64,000 bases of DNA, taken from positions 620,001 through 684,000 of the forward strand of contig JAPEHQ010000007.1 of assembly GCA_027405735.1 (NCBI GenBank). The letters run 5' to 3'. This document shows, piece by piece, positions 10,464-20,885 of this stretch; the first letter of the stretch is position 1, and each line of letters opens with the position of its first letter. A program made the translations under genes and the position numbers. Under the pieces are notes generated by a model that searched no databases, was not told the DNA's origin, and was given only the letters and a program-made list of their open reading frames with translations. Origin of the DNA: Mucor racemosus. Its lineage: Eukaryota; Mucoromycota; Mucoromycetes; Mucorales; Mucoraceae.

Positions 10464-12734
10464 ATCGTTTTCCTATTGTGTAAAATTATATACCAAAAGA
10501 AAGATGAAAGTTTATTATTACAAAATATTATTAAATTATATAAAGCAAACGACGTCACTCATGTCATGATGGAATATATCTAGTTGGATGTTTATGAAAT
10601 GTAGTGTGAGTAGTAGATGTTGTTCACCTGCTATTGCTATGGCAATAGATTGGTTAGCAGTATATAGTTATGGTGATAGATTAGTAGTGACGTGGTCGAA
10701 TTATGATGATATATATTTCACATCCCTTGAATCCTTTTAATAAATAAGCTTTCTTTCATCTATTATATATTTAGCATCTTTATATATAGTTTGGGAAGCT
10801 TCACTGAAGCAAACCACATTTCTCCTAGTAGTAGTATAAGAAGTGAGAAATGACATTGGTAGCATCAGCACAAGGTCGTCTCTTTTGTCGCGTTTTTCCT
10901 TTGGTATTTCTGGTACAAGAAAGTGGTTCAAGTTCATGCCGTAGATGAATGAGATCCGGTGGAGTAGATGGTATCTTTGGCTTTAAAAGGTAGCCTTAAC
11001 ATCGTAATGTCCCTGTAAAACCCGGAATTGTATATAGTATGGTTAGCGTTATCGTTTGGGTTGGTGAGAACCTCTCTCTGTTCTTGTTCTCTGTCTTGTC
11101 GTATCTCGTTTATTGGTGATATAGTCTGGATACCCTCTTGTTGTATTAGTTGGTGTTGTGAAAGTGACAATTCTATATCCCATGGTCCTTTTGGTTCTGG
11201 TATAATCTGGTTTAGCAAATTCTCTGGGTGTCTCAGTTGATTTGGTGGAAGTGGCAATCCCTGCTATACTTTGAATTCCTGGTCTTGTGTTTGCTATTTG
11301 GTGTGAACCCCTCTATTGTATTGAGTGTGGTATCTTTTGGTCCCTGCTTCTTTTATTAGAATGGCATGTCTTTCATTTTGTCATGCACTTGAATCGCGCT
11401 CAATTTCGTTTGGAATCTAGTGGAATCTGGTGGAAAGATAATTTGATCGGTACAGGAGGCGTGTCTAAAGGTGTTCTTTTACGTGATTTTTCGTGTCTTT
11501 TACGTGATTTCTCGTGGTCTCAAGTTTTACGTGTCCAATTGGTGTCTGTGGTTCAAAGTGAAATCAAGCGTTATAGACTTTGACCATGCATGGAAGCCTT
11601 ATTGCTATATTAAATGATTGAATTACCCTTGGTATTGTGTTTCTGGAGATAATATAGCCCTGGTATCGTATGTCTTGGTTATGTGCATTGTGGTATGGCT
11701 CTCGTGGTGTCTCTCTTCGTATGTCTACCCATGTTGGTTGCGTGGTGTGGTACCCTCTGTTTGAAGCTGGCTGATCTCCTTGTCAAGAATGAATATAAAA
11801 ACAACATAATTGGAAATTGAAATACAAGAATACAAGAAACAAGAATATAAAATACAAGAATACAAGAATACAAGAACAAAGAATACAATAAGAATATATT
11901 AAGGAGAAAGTTAATCAGCATATATCATGGTACCCTCTTTCTGTTTCGTGTGGTTTACGAATCTTTCGTGCTTGCGCCAACATTTGATGCGTTGTTTATT
12001 GTTGTGTGTGATATGGGTCTTTATCAATACAAGCGGTAATTTCGTCTGATTTATTTCTGGTTTTTTACTTCCTGGCCTGTGGTATGGTTTTATCTTTTAT
12101 TATTTTATCTGTTTCGTTTAAGATGCTCTGATTTAATCGGGTTGATGATCACTTACTACCTTGCTAGTCATGATCTGCTACTATGTACCTGTGTTTTCAC
12201 GTATCTCAAGATTCAAGCATTATTTTTTTCCCTGGAATTCTAGTCTCTCCATTGGTGCACTATTTGGTTCATCTTGTTCGAGGACGAACAAGGGTTTGAA
12301 GGAGGGATAATGTCATGATGGAATATATCTAGTTGGATGTTTATGAAATGTAGTGTGAGTAGTAGATGTTGTTCACCTGCTATTGCTATGGCAATAGATT
12401 GGTTAGCAGTATATAGTTATGGTGATAGATTAGTAATGACGTGGTCGAATTATGATGATATATATTTCACATCCCTTGAATCCTTTTAATAAATAAGCTT
12501 TCTTTCATCTATTATATATTTAGCATCTTTATATATAGTTTGGGAAGCTTCACTGAAGCAAACCACATTTCTCCTAGTAGTAGTATAAGAAGTGAGAAAT
12601 GACACTCAGATGATTCCTTTGATCTAATCTTTTTCCTGATTCTTTCCACAAACAACTTTGGTTTAAAAACCCGCTTTCTGTTTTGATTCCATCTTTTGAT
12701 ATACCATGGTACATCTACATCTTGCTCCATGACA
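10464..12734 (-). repeat. 5' LTR of the Ty3/gypsy element, split by a nested LTR element
   Basis: The two parts (10464-10561 and 12609-12734) together give the same 224 bp as 4095-4318. They are separated by the element at 10562-12604 plus one copy of its CTCA duplication. The apparent ORF ending the gypsy protein at 12604-12730 is only LTR sequence. Confidence 0.85.
10562..12604 (+). mobile_element. Non-autonomous LTR retrotransposon (2043 bp)
   Basis: 294-bp LTRs at 10562-10855 and 12311-12604 start TGTCATGATGG and end AAATGACA. I noticed only one difference between them. The 4-bp duplication CTCA lies at 10558-10561 and 12605-12608. A primer site TGGTAGCATCAGC begins one base after the left LTR (10857), and a purine tract GAAGGAGGGATAA precedes the right LTR. 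The ~1.45 kb interior has no Gag, protease, RT or integrase, only short unrecognised ORFs (for example 107 codons on the minus strand, 10934-11257). It must rely on proteins from elsewhere. Confidence 0.85.
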
Positions 12735-12960
12735 TGCTTAGGCTCGGACTTGCTTGAGTAATTTTCAAATATTTTAGATTCGGCAAATGCTTGCTGGAAT
12801 TGCTTGCGCTCGCTTGGGCCCGGTCATTTTGTGAACGCTAATTGTGCCACATTAAGGAAAATAAGAAACTTTTCACTGCTTATTTTCTTTAAATTTTGTA
12901 TTATTTTCCTTAATACGGCATAATTAAGAGAATTAACGGATTTTTCCTTCATAGTGATAT

Positions 12961-13534
12961 GAACAAGGGATGAACTTTGTTGAGCATTTCAAGCAAGCAA
13001 GAATCCAAAAAGGCCTCAAAAAATGGATTAGATAGCATGCTTAAAAGAAGATAAACAATTGGGATTGCTCAATTACAAAAATGCCGCCGCTCTTCCCAAT
13101 CGATTTTCGAAGTTCACAAAATGAAAAAGCAGAAATCATGAATATACATACAACTACAAGTAAAACCAAATATATCTCAGACTTGGATAATCACTGAAAT
13201 TAAAAGTGTTTATACTCCTGCTATACCTAACTCATTATAAATAAAGTAACTTTTTTATATCAATAAAGTCAATCAATTCACAATCTGGTCCTTTCTATAA
13301 AGTTGTCTGTTTGATTTTTTTATGTTATTTTTTTATCTGAACAATTACGCTCGAATTCTTCGATACATTCTTTTTAACGAATCCGGTTACATAAATACTG
13401 CTTTTAATGCAAACCATATATAAGCGGCATCGTGGGATCGCCAATATTCTGTTCTTCATCATCAGAAAAATACAAAGCAAGTATCACTAGAGGGTCAAGG
13501 TACTGATTAGATTCGTCTTTGCTAAAGTTAATTC
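12961..13534. other. Intergenic, no gene seen
   Basis: AT-rich sequence right of the CACTA-like MITE. No coding region or recognisable repeat edge. Confidence 0.5.
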
Positions 13535-13683
13535 TAGCGTTCGCAAAATGCCCGAGCCCAAGCGAGCGCAAGCAGTTTCAGCAAGCATTTGCTGAATCTA
13601 AAATATTTGAAAATTACTCAAGCAAGCCCGAGCCTAAGCAAAGCTTCGTCGAGCAGTTTTATATCGAGCATTTTCAGTTTTGA

Positions 13684-13732
<49 letters not shown>
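13684..13732. repeat. (CAAG)n microsatellite
   Basis: About twelve tetranucleotide units, an expansion of the AAGCAAGC motif that is dispersed through hAT-1 ends. Confidence 0.9.
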
Positions 13733-13733
<1 letters not shown>

Positions 13734-14534
13734 TCTCTAATTTTTCAAAAAGTCAAGCAAGTCGAACACGAGCGTACAAGCAAGCGAGCAAATTCGAGTG
13801 CAAGTGCAAGCATTGCACTATATATTTTCAGCCTGATATTGGTTCAAGATGCGATGCGTTTTGTCATTTTTAAAGCTAAAATTACGTAAATTGAATAAAT
13901 TTTCCATGTGCCACCACATGCTTGCTTACTTGATTTGAAAGCTGGCAAGCACGTAGGTTTCCATAACACTGGCAACAATCAGAATTCACGAACCAATTAA
14001 ATGGGAATGTTTAACGGCAGCCGAGCATTCGATCATACGATCTAAAAGTTTGTTTGTAAATCGATCAATCGCAGGAGCTCTAGTTATTTATTCGACTTTG
14101 TATTTAGATTGCGAATTTCAATTCAATTACGGATTATCAAATATTTGTAGCAAAAACGCAATCTCAAATGTTCAAGCTTGTGGTTGGATACGCGATCAGA
14201 TATTCGATATATATATTTGAATATCAGTCGACCCCTGCATATTTGCATTAATTTTAACATAATGAATTAGGTCCATCATCTACCTCCAAGTAAACGCATA
14301 AAAGATGTTTGGTATGTCATGAAGTAATAACATTTAATATGCCTAATGAGTATATATTCACATGTAAAATTAAAAAAACTAAAATCCATATAGCTCATCA
14401 AACCATCAATGTAAAAAAACCGTTTTTATATTAATAGTTTAGATACTGCCAACTGATTATTGTGTCTTGGGGGTATTCATTTGGCCCCCTTTTGTGAGCT
14501 ATAATTACGCTATCATACTAAAGACCTGAAATAT

Positions 14535-14900
14535 TACTTCATTTTATTTTACTACAGATCAGAAAGCTGCAATATCCCATTTTTATCACATATAATGGAG
14601 TTGTTTCGCCTCAATTTATTACATAATAAACCAGAGAAACAGCTTTATCACATTCCATCGCAGATGAAATAGTTGAGTTATTCTATTTTACCATTATAGT
14701 TTACCAGAGAATTAGCTTCTTTGCATTTTGCTATTATAAACCAGAAAACAGCCTCATTTCATTTTGCTACAGATAGGAACGTTGCTTTAGTTCATTTTTG
14801 CATAATAGACCAAGAAAATTGCTACATTTCATTTTATCATAGATCAGAAAGTTGATTTATTCCATTTTATCACAACAGACAAGAAAACTACTTTGCGCAT
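14535..14900. repeat. Degenerate ~50-bp tandem repeat in the hAT-2 leader
   Basis: Roughly seven degenerate copies of a unit with TTCATTTT, ACAGAT or ATAGACC, then AGAAA and GCT. No coding potential. It could be a subterminal transposase-binding array (inference only). Confidence 0.5.
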
Positions 14901-15978
14901 CGTGATATGATCTTTCATATATGTTTTAATTTATAGTCACTAGTAGATACTGAAAGATTAGAGTTCTCATTGTATTTTTCAAACCATGTAATTACCATGT
15001 TCATGAAAATCAAAGAGTTTTGTCTGGCTTTTTTTGGAGGGTTTTAACGTACGAAAGTACAAGCTACAAGAAGACGATGTGATAAACATGGTAACTATAA
15101 TTTTAGAACTATATAACATATTTCCAACAACAAATAAATATCTGCTATCTAAATTACTATGGTATAAATTTATGAGTGAAGTGTCGACTTACCGAGACGC
15201 CAATAACGATAGAACAAAACATTGAAGTTATTAAAAAAAGAGTTTATAATTATTGGTATATCATTAACTTACTAAGATGCAGAATCATAGATTTGCAAGA
15301 GACTGTGAACAAATAGTTGTATTTAAGTTTACAAACAACTAAAGAAAAAAGTCTATATATTGATAGAGCATATTCTAATTGATTTGGCACAAGGGACTCA
15401 ATAGAAATTTTAGCATGCCTCATATTTACACCTAATTGTAGTATGAAAATAAACAAGATCAAGAGTGACCCAGTGGTGTATTGTCCACAATGTGCATTCA
15501 GCAAATCAACACTACTATATAAAGACTAGTAATATTATTCAAAAATGTGCATCTTCTGCAATGGAAGGTGAGCAGATGATTAAGAAAACAACTTGATTAA
15601 TAATAATAAATGAATTTTTGATCTTGATTAATAATGTTAGTTGCACAATTAATATATGACTCAAATAATAATCGAAAGTTACGAGTAATTGCTCGCAAAC
15701 AGCAAACGATTACTCGACATCTTCAACTTTATTCGAGCTCTTCTGGCCACAAACAGCTATATTAGGATCACAAAATCGAAAATATTCGTAAAAAGTCGAT
15801 ATTATCGAACGATTAATTGTTTGAATCAATTATGCTTTATAAATTGGTAGCACAACATAAAAGATTATGCAGGGTAACAGCATCAAGTCAAAATTAACTT
15901 ATTTTTATTTTTGACATATTTACTATATAAGCTTTCTTTTTTCCTCAAAATATTATATTACACTATTAGTTTTTTTTA

Positions 15979-18900
15979 ATGAATTTTACTGATACAAATA
16001 GCACAGGCAATGCGTCGCATACTACATACAGTACCAACAGTATGGATATCTATCCGGATAATATGTCTTTATCAACAACGGGTAGTCTTAATAGGCAAAT
16101 GGATGGGACAAATGTTTCTTTTATGCGTCGTGTTGCTTCCGAGCACAACAAGTCAAGTTGCTTAAGTATTCAGTGCGAGTTTACCGGTGACTATCACCCT
16201 ATTCCATTTTGTGGAATTGATAGGAATGCAGTTGTGACCAATTGCCGACGAAAAACTTACAAAGCCTGGTGGAGTCGGTATGGGTATGGCCTAAGGGTTG
16301 GAAATCATATATATTGTACTGTAAATAGACGAGATCCAAATGGTTGCCGAGCCATTTTTCAAAGTAAAGGTGGCGTTTCATCTAGTTTTTTATTACATTT
16401 AAGCTCACAATCAAATCATGGACACAAGGTAGATGAATTGAAACGTAAGTAATTGATCATAAATTACGGCACTTGATCACGATACTAATAATACTCCAAC
16501 ACATTTAAACCTATAAAGATAATGCAATAGTCCGGATGCTGGAAGATGAAGGATCAATTGCCGAAGTTCGTGCAAGAGAGCTGGCACAAATTTCGCCCTC
16601 ATCTATAATCAATACAACTGTTCTAACTCAAGAGCAACGCCATCGAATTTTTCTTAATAAGCTCCTAACATCAAATCAATCTACATTGGATAATTTTGTT
16701 TTACGTATCAATCAAGAGGAATCAGCGAGTTATAGGAAGCCATTTACAAAAGAAAACTTTAAAAACCTTTTTCTAAACTTTCATATTGCCAATAATTTAC
16801 CATTCAACTTTGTGGAAAACAATAAAACATTCCAAGATCTGCTATATTTCTGTGTTCTTGCAAATCAAAATTCTGATTTAAAAATTGTCAAGTTACCATC
16901 TCGTCAAACATTAACAACATTCACTATTGATGAATATAATCGTATAAAAAAAGAAGTTAAATCAAAGTTACTTCAACAAGATTCATTAAATTTTACAACA
17001 GATATTTGGACTAGCGAATTAGGTAATTTATCATTCTATTGTTTATTAAAAAAGCGTAATAATACTCACACCAAATTACTTACTAGGGACAAGCTTCATG
17101 GCAATTACGTGCCATTTTATTGATAAATCTACTTGGGAACCAGTTCAAGTTACCCTCGCGTTAAGAAACGTTGATCATATTGACCATACTGGTATGTAAC
17201 ATATTTTACTGCATGTATATAAGAATATAATTAATGGTTAACAATTTAAAACTTTATTGATATAGGTGATAATATGGCAAGTATTTTTGTTCAAGTTCTT
17301 GATGAGTATGGTTGTACACATTTGCTCAATTGTATCACTGCTGATAATGCCTCCAATAATAAAAAAATGGGAAAGCGTTTGGAAGAAATGTCATCGACAG
17401 AAAAGAGATTTGTATTTGTTGCTAAAGAAAACCTTATACCCTGTTTTGCCCACATTTTGAATCTGGTATCAAGAGAAATTATCGACAATGGTGTTTCCAA
17501 AAAATCAAGTGAAGAATTAGATATTGGTGATACTAGATGTGATATAATTGATGAAGCTGAATCAAGTGAAAACGAAAATGAAAATGAAAATAAATCTGAA
17601 TCAGATGATAGTGATGATGATGAAGACAAATATATTGTAAATACTGATACCCCTATCTAAAAACTAAGACTTGGATGTAAATTGATCAAAAGACGATCTA
17701 AATTAAAAGCACAATTCAAAGAAATTAGAGAACGACTGCAACTTCCTAGGTTGAACTTAAGAAAAGATTGCCCTACCAGATGGAATACTTGTAAGGACAT
17801 GGTAGAAAGATTTATTATTTTAAAAGACGCGTACAACCATGTGGTAGCTGGTGATGAAGAATTAAGGAAATTATGTTATATCAATGAAGAAGAGTTTAAA
17901 TATTTGGAGATACTCAATGATTATTTGGAAATTTTTCATGTTACAACTCTGTTTTTATGCTCCCAAAGGTAAAGCAAATCAATAGTAAATAAGGGTAGAA
18001 GACTAAAACTGACACTCAATCTTTCATAATAGGTACACAACAATCAACAAAACCATTGTGTTGATCAATGGAATATTTGACTATCTGGAAGAGTTTATTG
18101 CCGAGAATGAAGAAACAAACGATGTAAATGTTCGTTCCTTGGTGTTTGCATCAAAGCTTGGTCTAAAGAAATTGTCGTTATACTATCAAAAAACTGATCA
18201 AACTTATATTTTTGCATGCTCAACAATGTTGGATTGCTCATTAAAGTTTAACTATTGGCGTGATGAAGACTGGGAAGCAAGAGTAATTTTAGATCAAGAA
18301 AATACGTGTGTAAAGTCGTTCAAATCATTTTTATATTATTATTTCAGCAAACAACAATCTTTTTCGGCAGTTGATGAGTCAGCAGCAACAGAATCATTAC
18401 CAACAGCAGCAACCTCATCTACTACAGCAGTAACTTCATCTACAGCAACAACGTCAACTACAGCAACAACTTTATCTGCAACACCATTATCTGCAGCAAT
18501 AGCCTCGTCTGCAGTAAAATGTAAAATAAAAGCTTTGAAAAAGATACAGTTTAAATCCTTCTTTATTCAAAAAATGGATAGTGTGCAATAGATCTATATT
18601 TCTACTCTATTTATATTAGTTGTGATTTTGTTATATCTGGGAGTTGCACCGTAACTGTCAGTGATCTATCAGAATTAGGAATAACCGAATTACCAACTTA
18701 GGACTTCTGTCAAACCGTGATGTTTAACATGCGAATCAGACAATGCTGCATTCCATACATATATCATCATGCTACTTATTAAATGATTGAAGCATGATTC
18801 CATTGTCTTCATGCAATATCCATATGTTTATTCTTTTTGGTAAATCAATTAGTTTGTTTGTGATTTTAAAGTTTATATTGAGCTTCTTGATTTACATAAT

Positions 18901-19772
18901 CAAGGCGGTCTTTTAATGCCCGTTTTTGGCATATTTGTTAATAATCCGCATAGAGCAATCCTTACTTTGGTCTATGTGTTTCTTCAGTTTATTTTATGAA
19001 TCAATTTGCTTTGTTTATGATTCAGTCTATTTTATTATATGTTAAATTACTAATACTTTCTGTATTTACTGTTAAATTCATGTTATCTCTATTTGAATAT
19101 TAGAGCATGGTTTTATGTGAGATAACATTTAATTTCTTATGTGGGGAAATAGTATCCTAGTTCAGCACATCGTCAACAGCAACAAGGTCATTTGGTGTTT
19201 CGTACAAAAGAAAAATAAAGCTCAAAAACAAAACGTTGAGTGAAATGAACAAGAAGCAAAGGTCAGCTGATGCAACAATCCAAGAGCTAGTAGATGTACA
19301 TCTTTCAGAATTGAATACCTACGTCAGTAATGACGATACTAGTCTTTTTCCAGTAGAGGAACTTATATTTGAGTCATATGCTGTTAATGACAACATCTTG
19401 GTGCCTGATGAAAATGAATATTTAAACGAAAACGGCTTTGGGAACGAACAGGCAAGCTCCACATCTGAAATATTATCGCTCAATTCCAAGTACTTCAAAA
19501 ACCAGAAAGTTTTAAAATCACAACTACAAAATGGTTTGGCTTTTGCACAACAAAGCTTAAACTTCTGGAAACATTTCCAGCTAAAATACCCAACATTTTC
19601 CCTCTTTGCTCTAAAATTACTCTCAATACCTGCAACTAGTGTCGCCTCAGAAAGATTGTTTTCCACGGCTAAGAGAATTATTAACAATAATCGTGCCAAT
19701 TTGTCTGTGGCAACTGCTGAATCAGCTGTCCTTCTGTCTTGTTGGAAAAAGGAAATGAACGAGTTGCATTAA
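15979..19772 (+). pseudogene. hAT-2 transposase, one nonsense codon
   Basis: Six-exon model: 15979-16444, 16519-17022, 17087-17191, 17266-17968, 18033-18513, 19161-19772. All junctions are GT-AG and phases agree, giving 957 codons. N-terminal BED-like zinc finger (Cys and His residues around AWWSRYGYGL). Catalytic RNase H fold with WTSELGTSFMAITCHFID, the TADNAS block and the PTRWN block. C-terminal hAT dimerisation region with TSVASERLFSTAKRI. An in-frame TAA at 17658-17660 (codon 490) lies between an acidic Glu/Asp/Ser stretch and PTRWN, so the product would lack its C-terminal half. The last intron is long (about 650 nt) and may be an insertion. Nearest relative in the window is the intact hAT-1 transposase. 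Confidence 0.82.
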
Positions 19773-19984
19773 TTTTAAGTTTTTTTTTTTTTTTTTTATA
19801 TATATATATATATCTATTGTTATCGTTATACCATTATCGTTGTTTATTTTACTTTTATATATATTTTGTATTTGTTTTCTTTGGAAATAAATTGAAAGTT
19901 ATTTTAGTTTGATTGAGTATTATCTACATGCCATCATAAATTAGTATAATTACATGGCATTACAGAAAAAAAGATTGCTCTTGA

Positions 19985-20130
19985 AATACGACTATTTGTT
20001 CGTAAAATACGATTATTAGTTCGTAAAAGGCGATTATTTGTTCGCTAATTGCGATTATTTGTTCGCTAATTGCGATTATTTGTTCGCTAATTGCGATTAT
20101 TTGTTCGTTAATTGCGATTATTTGTTTGGT
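19985..20130. repeat. 21-bp minisatellite near the hAT-2 right end
   Basis: About six units of the type GCGATTATTTGTTCGCTAAT, most regular between 20030 and 20110. It lies just inside the hAT-2 terminus. Confidence 0.8.
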
Positions 20131-20689
20131 TGGTTCCTTACAGAATGTGATCAAAAGTTTTTCTACTCTATTTTGAATAATCGAATAGTTGTCAAATGTG
20201 ATTGAAAATTTGATCGTACCAATCTTCGAACTAAAAAGGCGAGCCAAATATTAACGAATACTTGATATACAATTGCCGCACAAGAAATCGTTCGTATTTT
20301 TGAATAGATATTATACAAATTCTATAATTATATTTTTCAAGTCGACGATTATATTCGAAATATTAATTAATCGTTGCCATTGTTAGGTTTCCATGCAAGC
20401 AAGCCTATTTTAATTTGAAGCATTTTGAGCAAGCATACAAGCAAGCGTTCAATATTTTTATCGGGCACCAACCAGGACATTGCTAAAAATAATTAATCAA
20501 GCAAGCCAAAGCAAGTAATACCCTGAAAAAAGCGTAAGTCAAGCGAGCCCAGGCATAGGGCTTGCTCGCTTGCTTATACTCGCACTGCTCGCTTGCGATC
20601 ACTAGCTACCGATGCCGATACTATTACGTCATCACTTCGAAGAAAATAATGCGAACCGATACCGCTACCGATACCGATAGTTATAACCT

Positions 20690-20770
20690 TTCTCAGAATG
20701 ATGTTGTACTAAAAAAAATAAAGTATCGCATTTTGTTTGAAAAAAGATTTCGCATAAAATTTATTAAATT
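20690..20770 (+). repeat. Decayed Tc1-type terminal repeat fragment
   Basis: Resembles the terminal sequence of the palindromic element at 36514: AATGATGT(T/C)G(T/C)ACTAAAAA, then repeated TCGCA motifs separated by T/A-rich spacers with GAAAAAA. No transposase is attached. Suggests an older family member. Confidence 0.45.
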
Positions 20771-20885
20771 GGAACCGTGAGATATAGGCTTCGTTAGTTG
20801 CTCATAATCGATCCCTAAAGTGTACGATTTTTTTTTGTAGAGGTGTGCGAAATTTTTTTAATAAAATGTCCCAAAATTTATTCCA

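Larger units (their letters stand above)
4095..12734 (-). mobile_element. Ty3/gypsy LTR retrotransposon, full length, itself interrupted
   Basis: Two 224-bp LTRs (4095-4318; 10464-10561 plus 12609-12734) bound a single 1972-codon Gag-Pol ORF on the minus strand. The 5-bp duplication TGCTT lies at 4090-4094 and 12735-12739. The LTRs look identical by eye, so insertion is recent. A purine tract (AGGGGGGGAAAA on the minus strand) abuts the 3' LTR. A primer-binding-like TGGTAGCAGCAGC follows the 5' LTR near 10461-10449 and fits the 3' end of an initiator tRNA-Met (inference). LTR ends are TGTCATGG...CGAT, so the usual CA end is missing. The 5' LTR is broken by the nested element at 10562-12604. 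Confidence 0.88.
3577..12840 (+). mobile_element. Non-autonomous hAT-1 element split by a Ty3/gypsy insertion
   Basis: Left end TAACGATCGCAATCG and right end TTTTGTGAACGCTA match the ends of the autonomous hAT-1 at 23463-30044. The octamer ATTGTGCC occurs at 3568-3575 and 12841-12848, with one extra C (3576) at the left junction. Without the gypsy insert the element is about 0.6 kb and has no coding potential. Both ends are packed with GCTCGCTTG and AAGCAAGC motifs typical of this family here. Confidence 0.8.
3537..12957. mobile_element. 148-bp palindromic MITE split by a nested insertion
   Basis: Outer ends are CACTATGAAG (3537) and its complement CTTCATAGTG (12957), flanked by ATA on both sides. 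Removing the inserted hAT-1 copy and one octamer leaves a ~148-bp near-palindrome whose arms share the motifs AATTCTCTTAATT and AAGGAAAATAA. CACTA termini with a 3-bp duplication suit the CACTA superfamily. A TA duplication (Tc1/mariner) cannot be excluded. Nearly all of the span is inserted DNA. Confidence 0.6.
13964..20385 (+). mobile_element. hAT-2 DNA transposon (6.4 kb) with target duplication
   Basis: The octamer GGTTTCCA occurs at 13956-13963 and 20386-20393. The ends are TAACACTGGCAAC and its near-complement GTTGCCATTGTTA, a different family from hAT-1. The element carries a spliced hAT transposase gene on the plus strand and about 2 kb of leading non-coding DNA. It inserted into a hAT-1 derivative, so it is younger than that copy. 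Confidence 0.88.
13535..20604 (-). mobile_element. Non-autonomous hAT-1 derivative split by hAT-2
   Basis: Begins TAGCGTTCGCAAAATG and ends GCGATCACTA, the two hAT-1 ends in reverse orientation. Its own sequence is 13535-13963 and 20394-20604 (about 0.63 kb). The middle is the hAT-2 element. The flanking octamers GTTAATTC and GCTACCGA do not match, so the outer junctions may have been rearranged. A (CAAG)n tract at about 13684-13732 lies in its left part. Confidence 0.75.

Noticed and set aside
12512..12730. 72-codon ORF similar to the gypsy protein C-terminus
   Set aside because: It is the second half of the split 5' LTR, which duplicates the coding end present in the 3' LTR.
13589..13889. 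Lys-Gln-Ala-Ser repeat ORFs
   Set aside because: Produced by the (CAAG)n tract of a hAT-1 end, in two overlapping frames.
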